From Treponema succinifaciens DSM 2489 (GTDB lineage Bacteria; Spirochaetota; Spirochaetia; Treponematales; Treponemataceae): a stretch of 64,000 nucleotides of DNA. The translations under genes were made by a program, and so were the position numbers. Where the stretch lies: the NCBI RefSeq assembly GCF_000195275.1, contig NC_015385.1:310001-374000 (forward strand), written 5' to 3'. Position 1 is the stretch's first letter; each line of letters begins with the position of its first letter. Below are positions 26,889-33,855 of the stretch, piece by piece. The notes under the pieces were generated by a model. That model was not told where the DNA came from. It did no database searches and was given only the letters and a program-made list of their open reading frames with translations.

Positions 26889-27219
26889 AGTCACCTTCCT
26901 CATGAAAAGATATTACAGCTCCAAAATCGCCATTTTTATCAGTCCAAATCTTTAGTTTTATATAAATTCTGGTTTTCTCGTACGGATACAAGAACATCAT
27001 TATATCGCCTGCTTCTCCATTTCTGTCAGCTTTTGGTCCATCATAATAATTTGACGAATCAAGTTTACGGAGATATTCAAATACATCACTCTCATCCATA
27101 TCCTCTTCAAGCAAAAATCTCATTGTTTTTTGATTTCTTGGATCAAAAACAACTTTATTTTGTTCGAGAAGAGGCTTCAATCTTTGTATAAATAATTGAG
27201 CGGCAATGATATTGTTCAA
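26881..27219 (-). CDS. MqsR-like ribonuclease toxin
   Basis: 112 residues from a TTG start with AGGG seven bases upstream. The C-terminal half (TRIYIKLKIWTDKNGDFGAVISFHEEG) matches the MqsR/RelE-fold strand order, with DYDGPK-like YYDGPKADRNGEAGD before it. MqsR cleaves mRNA at GCU sites in E. coli; specificity here is unknown. Gene order toxin-antitoxin-chaperone with overlaps at both junctions is the tripartite TAC layout. E. coli MqsR is 98 residues, so the length is normal. Confidence 0.72.
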   Translation of the reverse strand: MNNIIAAQLFIQRLKPLLEQNKVVFDPRNQKTMRFLLEEDMDESDVFEYLRKLDSSNYYDGPKADRNGEAGDIMMFLYPYEKTRIYIKLKIWTDKNGDFGAVISFHEEGDYD

Positions 27220-27240
27220 AACACATCCCTAAAATTTATC

Positions 27241-27285
27241 GGTATTACATAATACCAATATAACAGTTTTTTGCATGTAAGACAA
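27241..27285 (-). promoter_or_regulatory. Promoter and palindromic operator of the toxin-antitoxin-chaperone operon
   Basis: On the minus strand: -35 TTGTCT (27285-27280), 17-base spacer, -10 TATATT (27262-27257), then immediately GGTATTA-TG-TAATACC (27256-27241), a perfect 7+7 palindrome over the predicted transcription start and 22 bases before the toxin start. Position and symmetry fit autorepression by the HTH antitoxin. Confidence 0.75.
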
Positions 27286-27412
27286 GAATATAATTATTTA
27301 TTTTTACTAACAATTGCCTTATATGTTATTAATTTCATAGAGTTTATAAACAAGTTCATCGATTTTTTCTTCTGGCACGGTTGTGTCTACGGAAGAATCC
27401 CGTTTTTTCATT

Positions 27413-27447
27413 GCAAGGATTTTGTCTACCAATGCGATAATTTGTTG
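27413..27447 (-). repeat. Inverted repeat IR2, silent copy
   Basis: Reverse complement matches 23361-23395 at 34 of 35 bases. Confidence 0.88.
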
Positions 27448-28502
27448 TTGCCGGGCAGGAGTTGCGACGGGGATGGGAATGTTTCTTATATGTTCAGGGT
27501 AAATGTGGTAGTCGCCGCCACGAAGATTTGTGAGCAAAACTGAAGCGTATTTTGAATTCATTATTCCAAGCAGATATTTTAAGTCTACGGTTTCAGAAAG
27601 TTTTTCCATTTTCGAGCGTGAATATTTTGAGAATTTTTTTATGCTTGAAGCAATGCTTTTGTTTTCTATGCCTTTTAAAGATTTCCAAAGAACACAAGCA
27701 ATCAACGAATGATTGTGAATCAATTTTTTATCATCAAAAGTACCTGTCAAATCTCCCAAAACATTAAACATAATTTTATTGTGATTATATAATTCATCAA
27801 AAGTTGCTCGAGTAAATTTTTCAGGGCTTCTTTCAGTTCCGTATTCAAGATAACGAATTCTATTGATTTTGTATTTTTCAATATCCTTTGCTTCAATATA
27901 TTTTCTGCGAGGAATATTATCCTTCACATTGCTTATCAAATCCTCTTTTTTGAATTCACCTTTCGCAGTTTTCTCATCAGAATTAGGACGCAAACCATAG
28001 CTTACATAGCAAAAATCGCCTAGAACATTAAAATCGGAATATTTGTTTGCCTCGCGTTTTTGCTGAGTTACATTCCAGACCTGAGTTTTTTCGTCTTGGA
28101 CAAATGCCGAAAAAGGCTGTTCAAAACTTTTTCTTATTTCAAGATTTTCGTTTATATGAGAAATCCAAGTTTTATCTTTTGGCGCAGACTTTTTTATAAA
28201 AGGAATGCAATTTGAAACTGTTGCGTTGTCAAATATTTTTGTTCCGTTCAAGTCCACGAGTTCAAACATATTGTTTTCTTTGACAATCATTTTTCTTAAA
28301 ATTTTTGCATAAAGCTGGTTTGTCAGCGGAAACGGCACAATCATTGTTGTTATTCCATTTTGGCAATTTAAATTAAGCCCAAGTTCTATGAAAGGAATAT
28401 ACAAATCCCATTTTTGGTAAAGCGATTTATAGTTATTGCTTTTAATTATTTTCTCACGCTGCTCTGCAAGAAATTTATTTGCAAGCTGAGTGGGCGCACT
28501 TA

Positions 28503-28566
28503 TATACGGCGGGTTACCAATCACAATGTCAAAGCCGTTCCTGCCGTTGCAGTTAGAGGGTCGGTT
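28503..28566 (-). repeat. Inverted repeat IR1, silent copy, overlapping the invertase 3' end
   Basis: Reverse complement matches 22413-22476 at 62 of 64 bases. Its outer 14 bases also encode the last residues and TAA stop of the invertase in another frame, so the stop would survive inversion. Confidence 0.9.
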
Positions 28567-29158
28567 CTTTTCTGCGCTTTAAATATCGATAAAGTGTTGT
28601 GCGGTCAACTTTCAACTCTTTTGCAAGCTGTGTTTTTGTGCATCCTTCAGAAATCCGCTGTTTTATATATTCATCTTTTCCTGTAAGTTTTGTGTATGAA
28701 TTTCGCGAACCTTTTATTCTGCCAATATGGACACCCTCCGCTTTCTTCAGTCTCAACGCTTCCTTAGTTCTCTGGCTAATCAAGTTGCGCTCAATTTCCG
28801 CACTCAGAGCGAAGGCAAATGCCAGCACTTTGCTTTGAATGTCATCGCCAAGACGGTAGTTGTCTTTTATTGTCCAAACATTGCAGTCTTTTTTCATGCA
28901 GATTGAAAGAATTTCCATAATCATGAACAAGCTTCGTCCAAGCCTGCTAAGCTCCGCACAGATTATCAGATCGCCGCTCTGAACATGATTCAGCAGGTCT
29001 CCGAGTTTTCGCTTGTCATAGTTTTTTGTTCCGCTGATTGTCTCTTCTATCCAGCCGTCAATCTCAAGATTTTCTTTTTTGCAGAAATTGCAGATTTCAA
29101 AACGCTGATTTTCAACCGTCTGCTTGTCCGTGCTTACGCGGATATATCCATAAGTCAT
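28553..29158 (-). CDS. Mpi-like serine site-specific recombinase (DNA invertase)
   Basis: 201 residues. The N-terminal resolvase/invertase domain starts TYGYIRVSTDKQTVENQR, with the catalytic Ser in RVS. ELSRLGRSLFMIMEIL carries the conserved Arg pair and LAFAFALSAEIERNLISQRTKEAL is the long E helix. The C-terminal HTH_7 reads CTKTQLAKELKVDRTTLYRYL. It most resembles the Mpi-type invertases that flip promoters in Bacteroides, rather than Tn3 resolvases. Position decides its role: its stop codon lies in IR1 beside the silent specificity cassette, so it probably inverts the segment between the IR1 copies. GAGG precedes the ATG. Confidence 0.85.
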   Translation of the reverse strand: MTYGYIRVSTDKQTVENQRFEICNFCKKENLEIDGWIEETISGTKNYDKRKLGDLLNHVQSGDLIICAELSRLGRSLFMIMEILSICMKKDCNVWTIKDNYRLGDDIQSKVLAFAFALSAEIERNLISQRTKEALRLKKAEGVHIGRIKGSRNSYTKLTGKDEYIKQRISEGCTKTQLAKELKVDRTTLYRYLKRRKEPTL

Positions 29159-29281
29159 TTTGTACCTCTGCGGATATTTTAAATGAAAGCTATAATCTGT
29201 ACCCGATTACATTTATGAAATTGTGAAAAAAGGCGCAACGTTTCGTAAAATCTCAGGCAATCAGCACCCTTGTAAAGTTTT

Positions 29282-29582
29282 TCAAAAGCACGTCAGTTCC
29301 ACTGCATTTCCGTTTTCTTTTATCAGTTTAATCAAGTCGGAGGTTTTGAGCCATACGGTCGCGGTGTTTTCGTTCGGGTGGATTCCAATGAGTTCAGGTT
29401 ACTGTAATCAGAAAATATTCGCGCTTCTTGTCGTCGCGCACAAAAAGATTTTTCGCGTCACATTCCGGGTGAGGCAACACGACATCGCAGATTTCGTCCA
29501 TGCTGAAAACCGCCTTGTGCCCGGTGATTTCGTATTCAATGTTTTTCGCGTTCAAAAAGTCGTAGGTTTCTTGTTTCGTCAT
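29282..29582 (-). pseudogene. Internally deleted prolyl-tRNA deacylase (PrdX/YbaK-like)
   Basis: The N-terminal 61 residues (MTKQETYDFLNAKNIEYE... LFVRDDKKREYFLITV) are the start of a PrdX/ProX-type Ala/Cys-tRNA(Pro) deacylase. Immediately after, in a shifted frame, the C-terminal end reads GIHPNENTATVWLKTSDLI ... NAVELTCF and stops at 29282. The central part, including most of the active-site domain, is missing. This is a remnant with an internal deletion plus frameshift. Confidence 0.75.
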
Positions 29583-29707
29583 GGTTTGAAAAGTATATCA
29601 GGATTTTTGGGAATTTGCATTTTCAAAACAGACAGCCGTGAAAAAATTTTGCTATTGTCTATTTGATATTTTTGTTCAGGCAGCCCCAAACGAGCCGCCA
29701 TTTTTTC

Positions 29708-30790
29708 TTACTCTTTTATTAAATCAAAACCGCTTGCTGTTCCGTTTTCGCACTGGACATTCAAGGACATGAGTTTGTATTTTGAATCCTTAAAATCAGT
29801 TTTGACCTGCTTCCATTTCTCGACTGTGCCTTTATATGTGATTGTCTCAAGTGCCGTGCAGCCGTCGAAAGCATCACCATGTATACAAACAATGCTTGTG
29901 GGAATCTCTACGTATTCAAGAGATGTACAGTCTTTAAATGTAATTATCTTATATTCACCTGAACTGTTTAAAATGATTACGGTTTTAAGGTTCTTGCATC
30001 CTTCAAACATCAAGTCAGGAATCAAGATAATTGGATTGTTTTTATCCGGCGACTCAATTGCCGGGATTACGATGCCAATAAGATTTTCACAGTCCGCAAA
30101 CTTACACCTTTGCCAGTCATAAAAATCTATTGCTGTTCCGCCAAGGTCAAGATAGACTTTTGCACCGTTTGAATTGCCTTTGATTGCCGCTATTACGCCG
30201 TTCAGCTTTTCTTTTGTCATTTGACCTGTAACCGCAATCTTGTGCTCGCCGGTTGGAAGACTGTTTATTGCGTTGACTGCATTTTCCGCCGCAACCGTCC
30301 ACTTTGCGTAGAGCATAATGTTGCCGGTTGAGCCTTTTGTAATTTCATTTTTTTTGCTTGAATCCGAAAATTCGCTGTCTGTATACCAGCCGCCGAAGTC
30401 AAAATATTGTCTTGACGGAGCAAGGAGAGTTATCGTTTCCGTTCCGGAAGTGTAGCCTGCCGGATTTCCATCCGCATTTGTTCCGCCGTTCGGTTCGTAG
30501 GTGATTGTGTAAGTGATTGCAGTCCATTTTGCGTAAAGTGTAGTGTTGCCAGTTACGGTGATTTTTGCCTTATCGGAGTATGAAACATTTCCATCGGCAT
30601 ATGTCGCCCAGCCTGCAAAACTATATCCAGTTTTTGTGAATGTGTTTTCCGGAAGTGTAAATTCGCTTCCTTCTTCCACGGAAATGCTTGCGATTGTGCC
30701 GTTTCCGCCGTTCGCGTCAAAAATTACGGTGTAAGTTGTTTTTGGCGTTGAAGGAGTTTCCGGGATTTGAGGTTGCTGTGGCTTAGTTGG
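29708..30790 (-). pseudogene. C-terminal part of InlB-repeat / BspA-like surface lipoprotein
   Basis: The open frame continues directly from the upstream fragment after one in-frame TAA (30791-30793) in a Pro/Asn/Gln-rich linker. It holds two InlB B-repeats (YTVIFDANGGNGTI... WATYADGNVSY... LYAKWT, then ITYEPNGGTNADGNP... MLYAKWT). A BspA-type leucine-rich region follows (FEGCKNLKTVIILNSSGEYKIITFKDCTSLEYVEIPTSI, then AFDGCTALETITYKGTVEKW). Such proteins are surface-exposed adhesin-like repeats in treponemes. A start at GTG 30679 is possible but would lack a signal peptide, so it is probably not exported as it stands. Confidence 0.7.
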
Positions 30791-30793
30791 ATT

Positions 30794-31182
30794 TTATGGA
30801 TTTTGTGGTTGCGTGGGATTTTCCGGATTTGAAGGTGCTGCCTTTTTCTCCTTCCACTGCGCATGGAGCGTTGTGTCTGCATTGAATATGAATTCCGCAC
30901 TGTCTGCGTATGATGTGCCGCTTCCGTCTGCCACAGTATTCCAGTTCAAGAACTCAAAGCCTGTTCTGGAAAACTTTACGGCAGGAAGATTTATTTTCTC
31001 ATTTTCCTCTTTTGTTATGCTCTCCATTTCGCCTGTTCCGCCGTTTGCGCTGAACGAGAGCTTGTATTCTATAGTTTTGCTGTCATCTCCGGTCATACAG
31101 CCGGTGAGCAGCAAAAGCGCTGCCACTAATGTTGTGAATAGTCTGGGTGTGAGGGGGGGGTAGTAAAGAAGTTGATTTTCAT
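30794..31182 (-). pseudogene. N-terminal part of the InlB-repeat lipoprotein, out of frame at a poly-C tract
   Basis: ATG 31182 has GGAG six bases upstream. It reads MKINFFTT and then a run of eight C (31160-31153). With eight C the frame hits TAG within 12 codons. With nine C it continues PPLTPRLFTTLVAALLLLTGC, a lipoprotein signal with lipobox LTGC. An InlB B-repeat (YKLSFSANGGTGEM... FLNWNTVADGSGTSY... LHAQWK) and the linker follow. The gene is OFF in this sequence. It could be switched ON by slippage, but the linker stop at 30791 would still cut the product after the first repeat. Confidence 0.7.
31153..31160 (-). repeat. Poly-C(8) tract, candidate phase-variation switch
   Basis: Eight consecutive C on the coding strand, directly between the start region and the lipoprotein signal. 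One added C restores the signal-peptide frame. Confidence 0.75.
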
Positions 31183-31319
31183 TGCTTTCTCCATCTGCCG
31201 TTCGATTTTTGAACGGTTTCTTATCAGATTTGTATTGTCTTATTATTATACAGCATGAAGAGGAAAATATCACGGCAAATTAAGAAAAAACTAGGAAATT
31301 TTGCAGGAGCATGAAAAAA

Positions 31320-32618
31320 TCACTTTTTACACATTTGTTTAATCCTGTCTGCCAGGTAAAGCGGAACATTTATCATATCTTCCTGTTCTTTGTATTCCAA
31401 TGCCGAGAATCTTATCGCACAGTCAGGATTTTCTTCCCTTCGGTAGCGCTTGAAACTGGCAGAAGGCACATTTCCGCCAGCCTTGCATTCAACAGGAATT
31501 ATCTGCGTTTCATTTTGTAAAAGAAAATCCACTTCGTAATTTCTGGAAGGAGAATAATAGTGAGGAGCAACATCGAACTGTCCTCTTAACTGCTGAAGAC
31601 AATAGTTTTCTGTCAACGCTCCCTTAAACTGAAAATCTGAATTCAGTATTATTGCCTCATTGCTTACACCTGCGGCGCATTTTGCAAGTCCAACATCAAA
31701 ATAGAACAGCTTAAAACTGGAAAAATCTTCAAAAACGTTTAAAGGATGTTCAGGTTTTGTAACATCATAGATGCGTATGACAATTCCCGCGCTGACAAGC
31801 CATTCGATTGCCTCTTCAAATTCACGTGCCCTTGCTCCAGATTTGACGCAGCCATAAACAAATTTTTCATTTTCTTTAGAAAGCTGTGAAATAATGCTTC
31901 GCATTACCAGAAGTATGCGGCCGGCATTTACCTTTCCGTTGTATTTGGAAATATCATTTTCATAGAGAGCCAATAACTCATTTTGTATTTGCAAAACGAC
32001 TCCGGAATTTTTTTCTGTCATCCAGGAGCATACACAATCTGGCATTCCGCCGACAATCAAATAATTTCTGTATTGTTCTATCAATCTGTCATGCTGAATT
32101 TTCAATATTTCCGCCGGAGGAGTTTCTTCAATATAGTTAAACAGCACAGGTTCCACAGCATTCAGAAATTCTTCAAAATCCATAGGATATATATCAAGAA
32201 GATTCACTTTTCCAACAGGATAAGACATTGGTTTTGCAAGAAGAGTTCCTAAAAGACTTCCTGCGGCAACAATATGATATTCGTTTGCTTCCTCATTGAA
32301 ATACTTAAGAGAATTCAGAGCTTCTGGACACTCCTGCACTTCATCAAAGATAATCAAATCTTCTTCAGGAAGAATTTTATCGCCTCTAATTGTGCCGAGA
32401 ATCTCTATAATTCTATGCGGCTCTTTATTTACCTTAAAAATTTCATGGAGGCTTTCTTCCTTGTCAAAAGAAAAATAGAAAGTCTTCTTATACTTGCGCC
32501 TGCCGAATTCTTTCATAAGCCAGGTTTTACCAACCTGACGGGCGCCTTTTAAAACAAGCGGTTTTCTATGAGAAGAGTTTTTCCACTCCTCCATTTTCTG
32601 CAATGCTTTGCGTTCCAT
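31320..32618 (-). CDS. AAA_14 / DUF4143 ATPase
   Basis: 432 residues. Walker A LKGARQVGKTWLMKEF at about residue 22 and Walker B EDLIIFDEVQECP at about 87. The sensor AAGSLLG and the GMPDCV motif typical of the family are present. The DUF4143 domain covers residues 200-400, with the PD-(D/E)xK-like signature YEVDFLLQNETQIIPVECKAG. The family is abundant in gut anaerobes and accessory DNA, and its function is unproven. The promoter is TATAAT on the minus strand (32645-32640), within an array of ACACATTTTTGC motifs. Single-gene unit. Confidence 0.85.
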   Translation of the reverse strand: MERKALQKMEEWKNSSHRKPLVLKGARQVGKTWLMKEFGRRKYKKTFYFSFDKEESLHEIFKVNKEPHRIIEILGTIRGDKILPEEDLIIFDEVQECPEALNSLKYFNEEANEYHIVAAGSLLGTLLAKPMSYPVGKVNLLDIYPMDFEEFLNAVEPVLFNYIEETPPAEILKIQHDRLIEQYRNYLIVGGMPDCVCSWMTEKNSGVVLQIQNELLALYENDISKYNGKVNAGRILLVMRSIISQLSKENEKFVYGCVKSGARAREFEEAIEWLVSAGIVIRIYDVTKPEHPLNVFEDFSSFKLFYFDVGLAKCAAGVSNEAIILNSDFQFKGALTENYCLQQLRGQFDVAPHYYSPSRNYEVDFLLQNETQIIPVECKAGGNVPSASFKRYRREENPDCAIRFSALEYKEQEDMINVPLYLADRIKQMCKK

Positions 32619-32644
32619 ACTTTGTAATTAGCATAGCAGATTAT

Positions 32645-32765
32645 ACACATTTTTACACTGTTTTTTTTCATATTTTTACACATTTTTGCATATTATAACG
32701 TACGGTTTTTACACATTATTGCAAGTTTTTTTGAACAAAATTACATGTTTTGCACATTTTTCACC
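32645..32765. repeat. Iterated ACACATTTTTGC motifs upstream of the DUF4143 gene
   Basis: (A/G)CACATTTTTxC-like words begin at 32645, 32678 and 32711 (exactly 33 apart), with degenerate copies near 32743 and 32752. A spacing of about three helical turns suggests a multimeric DNA-binding protein contacting one face. The array covers the DUF4143 promoter and lies 50 bases upstream of the zur-like promoter. Confidence 0.5.
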
Positions 32766-32814
32766 TGAAAATTTTAAATCTTGCGGCAAAAGCATAGCAA
32801 ACCGAAATTTTTTC

Positions 32815-32857
32815 TTGACAATTCTTTTTCATCCCGTTAATATGCAACCGTGTTGCA
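32815..32857 (+). promoter_or_regulatory. Promoter and Zur-like operator of the zinc block
   Basis: -35 TTGACA (32815-32820), spacer 17, -10 TAATAT (32838-32843). A perfect palindrome TGCAAC-CGT-GTTGCA occupies 32843-32857, overlapping the end of the -10, the predicted transcription start and the GTG start codon of the Fur-family gene. Autorepression is the simplest reading. Confidence 0.75.
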
Positions 32858-33263
32858 AAAGTCTTACCACACTAAAACTTCGGATTTGATTTCTCAGTTT
32901 GTTCAGGAAAGAACGGAAAGCGGATTTTCTGCGATGGAGCTGCTTGCCTTTCTTTCTGAGCGCGGGGAAAGTGTGAACAAGACGACTGTTTACCGCAACC
33001 TTGACAAGCTTGTTGAAAGCGGGCGGCTCATAAAACGCAAGTCGGCTGTTTCTGACGGTTTTGTTTACCAGACGGCGGAAAAAGACGGACAGTGCTATGG
33101 GCACATTCACTTTCAGTGCGAAAAATGCGGCGCGATGATTCATCTTTCGGACAGGCTTACGGCGGACTACCTGAAGTCGGTTTCTGAAAATTTCGGCTTC
33201 AAGGTTGATTTTTCTTTGTCATCATTGAACGGGCTTTGCGAAAAATGCAGGACTTTTGAATGA
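32850..33263 (+). CDS. Fur-family metal regulator, probably Zur
   Basis: 137 residues. A winged helix (SGFSAMELLAFLSERGESVNKTTVYRNLDKLVESG, residues 25-60) is followed by the metal-binding dimer domain GHIHFQCEKCGAMIHLS with a second CEKC near the C terminus; these two CxxC pairs hold the structural zinc. Zur rather than Fur is inferred from the downstream znu genes. The start is GTG 32850 (or TTG 32853), almost exactly at the predicted transcription start, so the mRNA is probably leaderless. The stop overlaps the next gene by four bases. Confidence 0.85.
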   Translation: MLQKSYHTKTSDLISQFVQERTESGFSAMELLAFLSERGESVNKTTVYRNLDKLVESGRLIKRKSAVSDGFVYQTAEKDGQCYGHIHFQCEKCGAMIHLSDRLTADYLKSVSENFGFKVDFSLSSLNGLCEKCRTFE

Positions 33264-33571
33264 ACTCAAGAATGGATTCAAAATTGAACAGGCTGCGCGC
33301 GGTTTTAGCGGCGGTCTTCATTGCATTTACAGTTTTCTCAGTGTTTTTTGCGGCTGCTGAAGCCGGACATGACTGCTCAGGCGACGACTGTCCAATCTGC
33401 TTTGTGATTCAACTTGCCGAGCAGAACGTAAAGCTTTTGAGCCTTGCCCTTTGCGCCGCCGGCGTTTCTCTTGCCCGGCACTGTTTTGCCTCGAAAATTT
33501 CCTTTAAAAATTCATATCAGACTTCTTTCAATAATTCTTTAATCTCCCTAAAGACACGTCTTAACAACTGA
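33260..33571 (+). CDS. Small membrane protein with Cys/His motif
   Basis: 103 residues. An N-terminal hydrophobic segment (VLAAVFIAFTVFSVFFAAAEA) is followed by HDCSGDDCPICFVIQ, a Cys/His/Asp cluster that could bind zinc, and a second hydrophobic stretch (LLSLALCAAGVSLA). Similar small proteins with a HDCxGxDCPIC motif occur beside metal-uptake genes in Firmicutes and treponemes. The ATG overlaps the zur-like stop (ATGA), so it is coregulated. A role in zinc handling is inferred from context only. Confidence 0.65.
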   Translation: MNSRMDSKLNRLRAVLAAVFIAFTVFSVFFAAAEAGHDCSGDDCPICFVIQLAEQNVKLLSLALCAAGVSLARHCFASKISFKNSYQTSFNNSLISLKTRLNN

Positions 33572-33590
33572 AAATTCTCTTTTCATCTTT

Positions 33591-33775
33591 ATGTGGCAGG
33601 GATTTTGTATTCGCAATGCTGCGAATGTCCTTGCACTGCGCGCTAGGGATTGTAGGGGCGGCGGAGCCGTTGCGGAACTAAGCAACGCGAAGTGTAGCAA
33701 TGGAGGTAGCACGAAGTGCGTACGGAACCCCGAAAAGCCCGGTCTGCCTTTAGGCAGAAGCGCCCGTATTCAAAA
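33591..33775. repeat. Interspersed structured repeat, copy 1
   Basis: The core 33641-33745 aligns with 48389-48475: GCTAGGGAT..., GGCGGCGGAGCCGTT, CGGAA-CCCCG-A-AGCCCG. It carries small hairpins (ATTCGCA-ATGC-TGCGAAT at 33609, TCTGCCT-TT-AGGCAGA at 33743). G/C content is well above the surroundings. An open frame through it (33591-33869) is an artefact of the repeat. It separates the zur-like pair from znuA. Confidence 0.65.
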
Positions 33776-33855
33776 AGAGAAAAAATCGCGTCTGTCAAAT
33801 CTCTGGAAGACTTGGGATGCGAACTTTTTACAATTTTTTACAAACTGGAGTAAAT

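Larger units (their letters stand above)
27319..28566 (-). pseudogene. Silent alternative C-terminal half of the methyltransferase
   Basis: An open frame of 415 codons starting exactly at the inner edge of IR1. It reads NRPSNCNGRNGFDIVIGNPPYISAPTQ... and ends NIPIPVATPARQQQIIALVDKILAMKK. There is no SAM motif and no proper start; GTG 28524 is inside the repeat. The frame closes at a TAA (28581-28579) 13 bases beyond the repeat. The middle (target-recognition) part is unlike that of the active gene, while both ends match. If the 6-kb segment inverted at IR1, methyltransferase residues 1-637 would join this frame precisely, giving a 1052-residue enzyme. This is best read as a stored specificity cassette rather than decay. 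Confidence 0.85.

Noticed and set aside
26628-27191. 187-codon open frame opposite the toxin and antitoxin genes
   Set aside because: Phe/Tyr/Ser-rich translation typical of antisense A/T-rich DNA; both minus-strand genes have clear families.
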